A stretch of 8,308 nt of DNA, taken from Pseudomonadota bacterium. Lineage in GTDB: Bacteria > Desulfobacterota > Desulfobulbia > Desulfobulbales > JAGXFP01. Below are positions 1-5,891 of this stretch, piece by piece. The position numbers and the translations under genes were made by a program. The stretch's first letter is position 1. Every line of letters begins with the position of its first letter. Where the stretch lies: the NCBI GenBank assembly GCA_030673265.1, contig DAOVJK010000124.1, positions 1 to 8,308 of the forward strand, given 5' to 3'. Under the pieces are notes generated by a model. The model did no database searches, had not been told where the DNA came from, and was given only the letters and a program-made list of their open reading frames with translations.

Positions 1-413
1 CCGTTATTCTTAAGAAGGGCCGCCGTCACGCCAAGGACCTCGCCAGCACCGCAGGAGGGACTACCGCATTTCATAAATGCTCCGTGAACCTGCTGCTCCA
101 AGGCTATCTTAAGAACCTGCCGAGCGCCACTTATAAACTGTTCGGAAACGTCCTCGCCGCTTCTAGTTATGACCCTGGCCTTACCGACCAACACCTCTGC
201 CCCCTGACCGCCAACAAGATCGGCCGGAGTTCGCGGAGTCGACAAACCACCAAGTTGTTCGGGACAAACCGGGATCCAGATTGCCCCTTTAAGTTCATTT
301 TTACAGGTCGTGGAAGTTTTTGTCAGACCGTCGTAACGGGTGTTGAAACCAAGAAGGCAGGCGCTGACCAGATAGACCGGGCGATTGTCATTGCGACTAT
401 TTACAGCTACCAT
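1..413 (-). CDS. DUF523 / TudS-like iron-sulfur protein, 3' end cut by window edge
   Basis: Reading the minus strand from the ATG at 413 gives 137 codons open to the window edge. The protein has the DUF523 (PF04463) signatures in order: VSACLLG (16-22), RYDG (26-29), PVCPEQLGGLSTPR (48-61), VGG (67-69), GEDVSEQFISGA (86-97), SPSCG (118-122) and GVTAALL (128-134). Characterised members (TudS) are 2-thiouracil desulfurases that hold a [4Fe-4S] cluster with three cysteines; C19, C50 and C121 match those positions. Substrate here is unknown. The start is preceded by GGGACGGA, a fair ribosome binding site about 5 nt away. Members are usually about 150 residues, so only some 10-15 residues should be missing at the edge. 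Oddity: between SPSCG and GVTAALL most members carry an IYDGTF-type loop of about 17 residues; only 5 are present here, in frame. An extra Cys (C116) sits next to SPSCG. Family assignment is firm; function is inferred. Confidence 0.85.
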   Translation of the reverse strand, partial: MVAVNSRNDNRPVYLVSACLLGFNTRYDGLTKTSTTCKNELKGAIWIPVCPEQLGGLSTPRTPADLVGGQGAEVLVGKARVITRSGEDVSEQFISGARQVLKIALEQQVHGAFMKCGSPSCGAGEVLGVTAALLKNN

Positions 414-428
414 AATTCCGTCCCATGA

Positions 429-457
429 TTGCGGGAAATAGCTCGTTATGCTATGAG
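429..457 (+). promoter_or_regulatory. candidate promoter for the ftsB-like gene
   Basis: TTGCGG (429-434), a 17-bp spacer and TATGAG (452-457) with an extended -10 TG at 449-450 give a weak sigma70-like match about 70 bp before the ftsB-like start. The 114-bp gap separates divergent genes, so promoters on both strands are expected. The hexamer match is poor, so this is only a candidate. Confidence 0.25.
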
Positions 458-527
458 AATAACGGTGCAACAAGCTAACTCGTAATGATTAACCTTTTAC
501 CCTTCCACCTCAAAAGCCGGACAAAAA

Positions 528-845
528 ATGCCCGCCAGAAAGATTGACCTTAAGACAAGAAAACTACTCAGGGCCGGCTGGCTGGTCGCTCTGCTGCTCT
601 TAGCCATGGGCCTCTTTTCACCATGGGGCGCCATCAGATATTACCAGCTATCAAACGAGTTGGCACAGCTTGAAACAACCAATCTGGATCTGCGGGAGAA
701 CAATCGGAAATTAGGAGAAGAAGTCGACCGTTTAACCAAGGATCCCGCCTATATCGAAAAGATTGTCCGAGAGCAACATGGCCTGCTGAAAACTAATGAA
801 TTTGTTTACGTATTCCCAAACAAGAAGAAGGCAAAAATTAACTGA
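528..845 (+). CDS. ftsB: FtsB/DivIC-like septum formation initiator family protein
   Basis: A 105-residue bitopic membrane protein. A basic N-terminus (K5, K9, R11, K12, R15) is followed by one hydrophobic segment (about 17-34), then a coiled coil (about 37-70, with LSNELAQLETTNLDLRENN), and the family-typical end DPAYIEKIVREQHGLLKTNE (72-91) leading to VYVFP. Proteins of this type join FtsL and FtsQ in the divisome and help trigger septal peptidoglycan synthesis; the short cytoplasmic N-terminus with an extracytoplasmic coiled coil is standard. Length matches FtsB (about 100 residues). The symbol is by family; DivIC and FtsB cannot be separated by sequence alone. The ATG has only a weak upstream purine stretch (GCCGGA). 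It is a single plus-strand gene between minus-strand genes on both sides, and its stop is one base from the stop of gmhB. Confidence 0.85.
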   Translation: MPARKIDLKTRKLLRAGWLVALLLLAMGLFSPWGAIRYYQLSNELAQLETTNLDLRENNRKLGEEVDRLTKDPAYIEKIVREQHGLLKTNEFVYVFPNKKKAKIN

Positions 846-887
846 ATCAGGATTTTTTCATTTCTAAAGATGAAATTATCCAGTTAA
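833..887 (-). terminator. weak stem-loop at the gmhB/ftsB convergent junction
   Basis: On the minus strand TTAACTG (887-881) can pair with CAGTTAA (844-838), followed at once by five T (837-833). Inside lies a second AT-rich hairpin, ATGAAA/TTTCAT (870-875 with 856-861). This could end gmhB transcription inside the last codons of ftsB. The stem is short and AT-rich and the outer loop is 36 nt, so it is not a textbook intrinsic terminator. Confidence 0.3.
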
Positions 888-1446
888 CCGCCTCAACAAG
901 ATCCTCGGCTACATGGGTGGGCTGGATCTCCTGAGATGGACCAATATAGTCGCGGTCCCCACGTCCATACCCACTCAGCACTAAAATCCCAGTCGCCCCG
1001 CAGACATCAGCAGCCTTCAGATCCGACCAGCGGTCACCGACGACATAAGAGGCGCCCAGGTCAATATTATGCTCGAGAGCCGCTCTGATAAACAGCCCCG
1101 GCTTGGGCTTGCGGCAGTCGCAATCCAGACGATACTGTTCCTCCTTGGCCTCAGGATGATGAGGACAGATATAGATCCCGTCTACCCTGGCTCCCTCGGC
1201 AGCCAGCATTTCAGTCATTTTCCGGTGCACTTCATCGAGCAATGAAGGTGGGAAATAGCCCCGGGCCAGGCCGGACTGGTTAGTCACGACAAATACCGGA
1301 ATATCACACTCATTCAGCAAACGGATGGCCGCCGCGATCCCAGGCAGCAGGACAAAACGGCTGAGATGGTTAATATAACCCATCTGTTCGTTGATTGTTC
1401 CATCCCTATCAAGAAACACCGCCGGTCTTTTCACGATCTTGCTCAT
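847..1446 (-). CDS. gmhB: D-glycero-beta-D-manno-heptose-1,7-bisphosphate 7-phosphatase
   Basis: A 199-residue cytoplasmic HAD-superfamily phosphatase that removes the 7-phosphate from heptose 1,7-bisphosphate on the way to ADP-heptose for the LPS core. Visible motifs: LDRDGT (12-17) with catalytic D13 and D15; VVTNQSG (53-59), HAD motif II; the zinc site CPHHPE (94-99) plus CDC (109-111), giving C94, H96, C109 and C111; CRKPKPG (111-117) with the motif III lysine; and VGDRWSD (136-142), motif IV. The length fits the family (E. coli about 190). The start overlaps the waaF stop in an ATGA, and a GGAG (plus positions 1455-1458) lies 8 nt before it inside waaF, so translation is probably coupled. 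Direct adjacency to a heptosyltransferase supports heptose rather than histidinol phosphate as substrate. Confidence 0.93.
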   Translation of the reverse strand: MSKIVKRPAVFLDRDGTINEQMGYINHLSRFVLLPGIAAAIRLLNECDIPVFVVTNQSGLARGYFPPSLLDEVHRKMTEMLAAEGARVDGIYICPHHPEAKEEQYRLDCDCRKPKPGLFIRAALEHNIDLGASYVVGDRWSDLKAADVCGATGILVLSGYGRGDRDYIGPSQEIQPTHVAEDLVEAVNWIISSLEMKKS

Positions 1447-2492
1447 GCCTTTATCTCCGCCTTACCAACAAGCAGACCTCTAACAGCCCCTGCCACTTCC
1501 TCAACTTCAATATTATTCATGCACCGAAAGTCAGATTTACAGTGGGTCTTGAAACAGGGCTGACAGCCGAGTTTCTTTTGGATGATAACAGTACGATCGG
1601 AAAAAGGTCCGGTGGCAACCGGGTCGGTGGAACCGAATATCGCCACCAACGGCGTCCGCTGCGCAGCAGCCACATGCATCAACCCGGAATCATTGGTAAC
1701 GAAACATTCGCAAACTCCGATCAGGGCCATGGCTTCGGCCAGCGTGGTATTACCGGCCAGATCAATAACATTTTCCGGAGCAAAGCTCTGGATAGCGGCC
1801 GCTGTCGTTGAATCGGCTGCGGTCCCGAACACCGGAATCACCGCGTTCAGTTCAGCTGCCAATATTGCGGCAAGCTTGCCATAGCGCTCCACCGGCCAGC
1901 ACTTGGCTGGTCCGTAAGCGGCGCCCGGATTAAAGCCAATGATCGGTCGTCCCGTAAAATTCGCAACATATTGCCGGGCCCAGATATCAACCTCAGGAGC
2001 CAATTGCAAAAACAGTTGATCAGACCCGGAAGACAGGCCAAGCCCACGGCAAAGACCTTGATAATAGTGAACCTGATGCAGTTGCCGCACTTCCGGACTG
2101 ATCTTTACGGGATTGGTAAGCAATAACCGTCGGCCATCTCTTATATAACCGGCCCGCACCGGGATACCGGCCACAGCCGCGATCAAGGCGGCGGCAAAGG
2201 CATTCTGCAAGAGAATCGCGGCATCGAACTCAGCAGCGGCCAACTCACGACCCAAACGCCAAAGTCCAATGCCCCCCCGATGTTCGCTTTTCTTATTGTA
2301 GAGTATCACCTCGTCAACATGGGGGCAGTTTTGAAATATATCCGCCACCCAGGGATAGGCAAGAATAGCAATATGGGCATCGGGGAAATTTTGACGAATA
2401 GTCCGGACCGCCGGAGTCGTCATGATGGCATCTCCGATCCAGTTGGTTGAACGAATCAGAATTTTTTTTGGGTTAACGTCAAGCAGAGACAT
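1443..2492 (-). CDS. waaF: lipopolysaccharide heptosyltransferase II (GT9)
   Basis: A 349-residue GT-B glycosyltransferase of family GT9, acting at the cytoplasmic face of the inner membrane to transfer heptose from ADP-heptose to the growing LPS inner core. The N-terminal domain holds RSTNWIGDAIMTTPA (14-28), in which D21 aligns with the catalytic Asp of the family. The C-terminal domain holds NPGAAYGPAKCWP (188-200), FVTNDSGLMHVAAA (264-277, nucleotide-sugar binding) and IFGSTDP (285-291). A Cys motif CQPC...C...CM (C310, C313, C318, C324) closes the protein, as in many heptosyltransferases of this group. NPGAAYGPAK together with NWIGD favours WaaF over WaaC. First gene of the waaF-gmhB pair, overlapping gmhB by 4 nt; it has its own promoter upstream. 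The ATG is preceded by a loosely spaced AAGGGA. Confidence 0.92.
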   Translation of the reverse strand: MSLLDVNPKKILIRSTNWIGDAIMTTPAVRTIRQNFPDAHIAILAYPWVADIFQNCPHVDEVILYNKKSEHRGGIGLWRLGRELAAAEFDAAILLQNAFAAALIAAVAGIPVRAGYIRDGRRLLLTNPVKISPEVRQLHQVHYYQGLCRGLGLSSGSDQLFLQLAPEVDIWARQYVANFTGRPIIGFNPGAAYGPAKCWPVERYGKLAAILAAELNAVIPVFGTAADSTTAAAIQSFAPENVIDLAGNTTLAEAMALIGVCECFVTNDSGLMHVAAAQRTPLVAIFGSTDPVATGPFSDRTVIIQKKLGCQPCFKTHCKSDFRCMNNIEVEEVAGAVRGLLVGKAEIKA

Positions 2493-2550
2493 ACAGTTAG
2501 AATCCCTTCATTCAAGTGAAATAATGGCAACAACGCCAGCGAAAAGGGGC

Positions 2551-2578
2551 ATTCTATTGATTTGTCCTGTCCAGTCAA
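2551..2578 (-). promoter_or_regulatory. sigma70-type promoter for waaF-gmhB
   Basis: On the minus strand TTGACT (2578-2573, five of six consensus bases), a 16-bp spacer and TAGAAT (2556-2551, five of six) make the best promoter match in the window. Transcription would start near 2544 and leave a leader of about 50 nt before waaF at 2492. Confidence 0.6.
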
Positions 2579-2606
2579 GTTTTTTATCTCCCCCTAGCCA
2601 TGTTCC

Positions 2607-2635
2607 TTGCAAAACATCTAACATAGTGTTAAAAG
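2607..2635 (+). promoter_or_regulatory. candidate promoter for the rpsB operon
   Basis: TTGCAA (2607-2612), a 17-bp spacer and TAAAAG (2630-2635) match sigma70 hexamers four of six each. It would give a leader of about 125 nt before rpsB containing the hairpins listed below. The region 2600-2660 is AT-rich, so other -10 choices exist (for example TATTAA at 2652). Confidence 0.35.
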
Positions 2636-2660
2636 ATCTTGTTTTTTAAGTTATTAAGAG

Positions 2661-2678
2661 CGACCTTTAATAAGGTCG
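2661..2678 (+). other. perfect 7-bp inverted repeat in the rpsB leader
   Basis: CGACCTT (2661-2667), loop TAAT, AAGGTCG (2672-2678). There is no T run on either side, so it is not an intrinsic terminator. It could be an operator, a 5'-end stabilising hairpin or the first helix of the rpsB leader. Confidence 0.5.
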
Positions 2679-2690
2679 TAAAACGCACAT

Positions 2691-2754
2691 CCCGCTATTT
2701 CCCATCTGGTGCCTGTAAAAACAGGTCGGGGCAAAGGGATGGAGGATTAACCAG
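2691..2754 (+). promoter_or_regulatory. candidate ribosomal protein S2 leader (t44-like pseudoknot)
   Basis: Just before the rpsB ribosome binding site the RNA can form CCATC (2702-2706) with GATGG (2738-2742), a hairpin CCTGT-AAAA-ACAGG (2712-2725), and TGGT (2707-2710) with ACCA (2750-2753). The last pairing crosses the first, making an H-type pseudoknot that ends a few bases before the AAGGAG. CCCG (2691-2694) could also pair with CGGG (2727-2730). In gammaproteobacteria S2 represses its own operon through a pseudoknotted rpsB leader (Rfam t44). Position and topology fit that idea; the family match itself is from memory and untested. Confidence 0.4.
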
Positions 2755-2768
2755 AAAAGGAGAGTATA

Positions 2769-3719
2769 ATGTCACACGTTGAAATGAAGGAAATGTTGGA
2801 AGCCGGCATGCATTTCGGTCACCAGACCCAACGCTGGAATCCCAAGATGAAGCCCTATATCTACGGGGCCCGCAGCAAGATTTACATTATTAACCTCGAC
2901 AAGACCCTACCCCTCTTCAACGAGGCCTGCGAGTACATGGTCAAATCCGTTGCCAAGGGCGGCACTGTTATGTTCGTCGGCACCAAGAGGCAGGCCCAGG
3001 AGATCGTCAAAGAAGAGGCCGAACGCTGCGGCATGTATTACGTCACCAACCGTTGGTTGGGCGGCATGCTGACCAATTTCCAAACCATCCGCAAATCCAT
3101 TGATCGACTGAAAAAAATCAAAGCCATGCAGGAAGATGGTTCCATCGATCAATACAAGAAAAAAGAAAAATTGATGATGGAAAAAGAGGTCATAAAACTC
3201 GAGCGCAACCTTGGCGGCATCGAAAAGATGAAAGATCTGCCGAGCGTAATGTTCGTAGTTGACCCCAAGCGTGAAAACATTGCCATTGTCGAAGCAAACC
3301 GGCTTGGCATTCCAGTAGTTGCCATCGCAGATACCAATTGCGATCCAGACGGGATCGCCTACCCGATCCCCGGTAATGATGACGCCATCAAGGCCATCAA
3401 ACTAGTTACATCTAGATTAGCCGATGCCGTTCTGGCTGGGAAAGAGCAACAGAACACCAAAAAAGATTCAGGTGATGCCGAAGTTGTCCCCGAGGCGGTT
3501 GCCGCCGCTGAGTCAGCAGCTGCAGCTGCCGATACCGGCAAAACAAAAACCAAACCAGCAGCCAAAACCAAGGCTAAACCAGTAGCCGAAGCTAAGGCCG
3601 AACCAGTAGCCGAAGCTAAGGCCGAACCAGTAGCCGAAGCTAAGGCCGAACCAGTAGCCGAGGCTAAGGCCGAACCAGTAGCCGAGGCTAAGGCCGAAAC
3701 CGCTGAAGAAAAAAAGTAA
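2769..3719 (+). CDS. rpsB: 30S ribosomal protein S2 with repetitive C-terminal tail
   Basis: A 316-residue small-subunit ribosomal protein. The globular S2 domain covers about 1-226: MKEMLEAGMHFGHQ (6-19), RWNPKMKPYIYG (22-33), FVGTKRQAQ (69-77), NRWLGGMLTNF (94-104), ERNLGGI (145-151), VVDPKREN (163-170) and IADTNCDPD (186-194) are all characteristic. E. coli S2 has about 241 residues, so about 75-80 residues are extra. The extension is Ala/Lys/Glu/Pro-rich, with an Ala-rich stretch (243-255), a Lys-rich stretch (258-270) and five exact copies of PVAEAKAE (271-310), ending TAEEKK. It is probably disordered or loosely helical and solvent-exposed. A strong AAGGAG (2757-2762) lies 6 nt before the ATG. 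First gene of the translation/lipid cluster; autoregulation through the leader is plausible. Confidence 0.98.
   Translation: MSHVEMKEMLEAGMHFGHQTQRWNPKMKPYIYGARSKIYIINLDKTLPLFNEACEYMVKSVAKGGTVMFVGTKRQAQEIVKEEAERCGMYYVTNRWLGGMLTNFQTIRKSIDRLKKIKAMQEDGSIDQYKKKEKLMMEKEVIKLERNLGGIEKMKDLPSVMFVVDPKRENIAIVEANRLGIPVVAIADTNCDPDGIAYPIPGNDDAIKAIKLVTSRLADAVLAGKEQQNTKKDSGDAEVVPEAVAAAESAAAAADTGKTKTKPAAKTKAKPVAEAKAEPVAEAKAEPVAEAKAEPVAEAKAEPVAEAKAETAEEKK
3555..3698 (+). repeat. 24-bp tandem repeat in the 3' end of rpsB
   Basis: Five consecutive 24-bp units (starts 3579, 3603, 3627, 3651, 3675), each coding PVAEAKAE in frame. Units 1-3 are identical; units 4 and 5 share one silent change (GAA to GAG). A diverged sixth unit (3555-3578, coding PAAKTKAK) precedes them. 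Since the period is a multiple of three, gain or loss of units keeps rpsB in frame. Confidence 0.95.
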
Positions 3720-3742
3720 AGTGAAATAAAAACCTGAACCGA

Positions 3743-3790
3743 TCCCGGTCGCTACTTCTGTCGGCAAACCGAACAGACTGGCGGCCGGGA
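3743..3790 (+). other. long GC-rich hairpin between rpsB and tsf
   Basis: TCCCGGTCGC (3743-3752) pairs with GCGGCCGGGA (3781-3790) over 10 bp with one G-U. After a small internal loop, TCTGT/ACAGA (3757-3761 with 3773-3777) and CGG/CCG (3762-3764 with 3769-3771) continue the stem, with one bulged A and a CAAA loop. What follows is CTTTAATATC, not a U run, so it is more likely a processing site, mRNA stabiliser or partial attenuator than a full terminator. The rpsB-tsf gap is 111 nt, long for an operon. Confidence 0.7.
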
Positions 3791-3818
3791 CTTTAATATC
3801 AAACTGTTAAAAAATTCC

Positions 3819-3823
3819 AGGAG
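3819..3823 (+). promoter_or_regulatory. ribosome binding site fixing the GTG start of tsf
   Basis: AGGAG sits 7 nt before the GTG at 3831. This fixes the start at GTG rather than the ATG at codon 7, which would also lose the first conserved residues of the N-terminal domain. Confidence 0.8.
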
Positions 3824-3830
3824 TACGGTT

Positions 3831-4424
3831 GTGGATATAACAAGCAAAATGGTGAAAGAACTCCGTGATAAAACCAGTGCGGGGATGATGGATTGCAAAA
3901 AAGCCCTGGTCGAAAATGATGGCGACATGGAAAAGTCCGTTGACTTCCTGCGTCAAAAAGGGCTGGCCGTGGCGTTGAAGCGAGCCGACCGGGCCACCAG
4001 CGAAGGACTAATTGAAACTTATATCCATGGCGCCGGCAAATTAGGTGTTATGGTTGAAATTGGCTGTGAAACAGACTTCGTCGCCAAGTCAGATATGTTC
4101 ATGGAATTCGCCAAGGACATCGCCATGCACATAGCGGCCAGCAGCCCGGTCGCCATCAAACGTGAGGAGATCCCCGCCGATCTTGTCGCCCGTGAAACCG
4201 AGATTTTCAAAAATCAGGCCATTGAATCAGGCAAGCCGGAAAAAATCCTCGATAAGATTGTCAGCGGCAAAATTGACAAGTACTTCTCCGAGGTATCACT
4301 CATGGAGCAGAAATTCGTCAAGAATCCTGATCTCACAATTCAAGACCTCTTAAACGAGATTATCGCTAAAATCGGCGAAAACATCTCCATTAAGAGATTT
4401 GCCCGTTTCCAAGTGGGCGCCTGA
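3831..4424 (+). CDS. tsf: elongation factor Ts, short form
   Basis: A 197-residue nucleotide exchange factor that releases GDP from EF-Tu. The N-terminal UBA-like domain (about 3-40) has VKELRDKTSAGMMDCKKAL (8-26) and the linker GLAVALKRADRATSEGL (44-60). The core domain carries the exchange motif TDFVAKS (81-87) within VEIGCETDFVA; the region up to about 190 contains the C-terminal dimer-type segment VSLMEQKFVKNPDLTI (155-170). E. coli EF-Ts has about 283 residues with two core subdomains; this one matches the short form known from Thermus (about 196 residues), which works as a dimer, so it is not a truncation. Start is GTG with a good AGGAG. It follows rpsB as in most bacteria. Confidence 0.97.
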   Translation: MDITSKMVKELRDKTSAGMMDCKKALVENDGDMEKSVDFLRQKGLAVALKRADRATSEGLIETYIHGAGKLGVMVEIGCETDFVAKSDMFMEFAKDIAMHIAASSPVAIKREEIPADLVARETEIFKNQAIESGKPEKILDKIVSGKIDKYFSEVSLMEQKFVKNPDLTIQDLLNEIIAKIGENISIKRFARFQVGA

Positions 4425-4453
4425 GCAAATTGCTGATAGCGTACTTTCGAAAT

Positions 4454-4468
4454 CTTCGCCTAGCGAAG
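4454..4468 (+). other. short inverted repeat in the tsf-pyrH gap
   Basis: CTTCGC (4454-4459), loop CTA, GCGAAG (4463-4468), with no T run after it. The 115-nt gap between tsf and pyrH holds no other clear signal and no convincing promoter. It may be a weak attenuator or an RNA processing site. Confidence 0.45.
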
Positions 4469-4539
4469 CTTAGCCTTGCCGATCTTGCTGTGCCCTTTAG
4501 GTCCTTCAAGAGTTCATCGAAATATTAATTGGTAACAAA

Positions 4540-5268
4540 TTGACCGCCCACGCATACAAAAGAGTTCTTCTGAAAATCAGCGGCGAAGCTCTGATGGGTA
4601 AAGCCGCTTACGGAATCCACCCGGAAATGCTGGCCTATGTGGCCGACGAGATCAAGGATTTGCTCAGTCTCGGGGTCCAGATTGGCCTGGTAATCGGCGC
4701 TGGCAATATTTTCCGTGGCGTGGCCGGAGCATCTGCTGGTATGAACAGGGCTGCCGCCGACAATATGGGCATGCTGGCCACGGTCATCAACTGCCTGGCC
4801 ATGAAGGACGCTCTTGAGAAGATCGATATCTCGTGCCGGGTACTGTCAGCCATCCCCATGCTGACCGTCTGTGAACCATACGCGCAACTTACCGCCGTCA
4901 GCCATCTTGAAAAAGGCCGGGCAGTGATTTTCGCGGCCGGCACCGGCAATCCGTATTTCACCACGGATACCGCCGCCGTACTGCGGGGCCTTGAGATCGA
5001 AGCAGATGTAATCTGCAAGGCGACCCGGGTTGACGGCGTCTATGACAAAGACCCTCTGGTTCATAAAGATGCGGTCAAGTTTGATGAACTGACTTACACC
5101 GAAGTTCTCAAACGGAGACTGCGGGTTATGGATTCAGCCGCTATTTCTCTAGCCAGGGATAATAACAAAACCATTCTGGTCTTCGATATGAATAAACCAG
5201 GCAATATCAGTAAGGCGATCTGCGGAGAGAATAACGGGACAATCATCAGGGGAGAAGAAAATGAGTGA
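4540..5268 (+). CDS. pyrH: UMP kinase
   Basis: A 242-residue cytoplasmic enzyme of the amino acid kinase fold; it phosphorylates UMP to UDP with ATP and is a control point of pyrimidine nucleotide supply. Motifs: YKRVLLKISGEALMG (6-20, phosphate-binding Lys), VIGAGNIFRG (51-60), ADNMGMLATVIN (73-84), AAGTGNPYFTTDTAAVLR (132-149) and CKATRVDGVYDKDP (159-172). Length is that of the family (about 240). The start is read as TTG at 4540: it places six residues before YKR, as in known PyrH proteins, and no ATG, GTG or other TTG lies nearby in frame; the next Met is M19. No clear ribosome binding site precedes it (only GGTAAC). Its last 8 nt overlap frr. Confidence 0.96.
   Translation: MTAHAYKRVLLKISGEALMGKAAYGIHPEMLAYVADEIKDLLSLGVQIGLVIGAGNIFRGVAGASAGMNRAAADNMGMLATVINCLAMKDALEKIDISCRVLSAIPMLTVCEPYAQLTAVSHLEKGRAVIFAAGTGNPYFTTDTAAVLRGLEIEADVICKATRVDGVYDKDPLVHKDAVKFDELTYTEVLKRRLRVMDSAAISLARDNNKTILVFDMNKPGNISKAICGENNGTIIRGEENE
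5248..5254 (+). promoter_or_regulatory. ribosome binding site of frr inside the pyrH coding end
   Basis: AGGGGAG lies 6 nt before the frr ATG at 5261 and inside the last codons of pyrH. Ribosomes ending pyrH at 5268 cover this site, so the two genes are probably translationally coupled. Confidence 0.7.
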
Positions 5269-5815
5269 AACAATCACTTCAATGACCGAAAAGATGGAGA
5301 GCAGCACCGACGCCTACAAACGGGAGTTATCTCGAGTGCGAACCGGCCGGGCATCTATTTCCCTGCTTGATGGTCTCAAGGTTGATGCATATGGCTCGCC
5401 GATGCCGATCAATCAAGTAGCCACTCTCACCATCCCTGAAAGTCGATTGATTCAGATTCAGGCCTGGGACACCCAACTGCTTGGCGCCATCGAAAAGGCA
5501 ATACAGAAATCTGATCTCGGTCTCAACCCCGTTAATGATGGTAAACTTCTCCGCATCTCCATCCCGCAGCTGACCGAAGAGCGTCGCAAAGAGCTGGTCA
5601 AAAAGGTCAAAAAAATCACTGAGGACTATCGGGTTGCTATCCGTAATTCCAGACGGGATGCCATTGACACTTTTAAAAAGCAAAAAAACGACAAAGAGAT
5701 CTCGGAGGACGAGTTGTTTCGTCTTCAGGATGAAGCCCAGAAAGAAACCGACAAGTTCATCAAATCACTCGATGAACTGATGGCCGCTAAAGAGAAAGAG
5801 GTTATGGAAGTCTGA
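5261..5815 (+). CDS. frr: ribosome recycling factor
   Basis: A 184-residue cytoplasmic factor that, with EF-G, splits the post-termination ribosome. Domain I is a three-helix bundle formed by about 1-30 and 105-184; domain II (about 31-104) is the small beta domain. Signatures are RVRTGRAS (25-32), YGSPMPINQVATL (44-56), SDLGLNPVNDG (84-94), RISIPQLTEERRKELVK (98-114) and IRNSRRDA (127-134). The length equals that of E. coli Frr (185). It overlaps pyrH by 8 nt and has a strong ribosome binding site inside pyrH. pyrH-frr adjacency is conserved across bacteria. Confidence 0.98.
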   Translation: MSETITSMTEKMESSTDAYKRELSRVRTGRASISLLDGLKVDAYGSPMPINQVATLTIPESRLIQIQAWDTQLLGAIEKAIQKSDLGLNPVNDGKLLRISIPQLTEERRKELVKKVKKITEDYRVAIRNSRRDAIDTFKKQKNDKEISEDELFRLQDEAQKETDKFIKSLDELMAAKEKEVMEV

Positions 5816-5891
5816 TTCAGGCCTTCTCTGCGCCGCTTGTAGATTATCATTACTCAACCAACGGTTCAACATCCGTCCCACAGACCAGCCA

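Noticed and set aside
84..428. 114-residue plus-strand reading frame
   Set aside because: It is antisense to the DUF523 gene, whose motifs are clear on the minus strand; the plus-strand product has no recognisable domain.
1366..1884. Plus-strand frames of 65-138 residues
   Set aside because: They are antisense to gmhB and waaF and carry no domain or ribosome binding site.
3579..3698. Possible CRISPR or other spaced repeat array
   Set aside because: The units are directly adjacent without spacers and encode an in-frame protein tail.
3513..3767. Minus-strand frame with Gly/Phe/Trp-rich repeats
   Set aside because: It is only the reverse reading of the rpsB tail repeats; the plus-strand repeats are in frame with S2.
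3831..4424. Truncated tsf
   Set aside because: The protein lacks part of the E. coli length, but it matches the complete short EF-Ts form and ends with the conserved C-terminal segment.
4425..4539. Internal promoter before pyrH
   Set aside because: Candidate hexamers (TTGCCG, TATTAA at 4523) have no acceptable partner at 16-18 bp.
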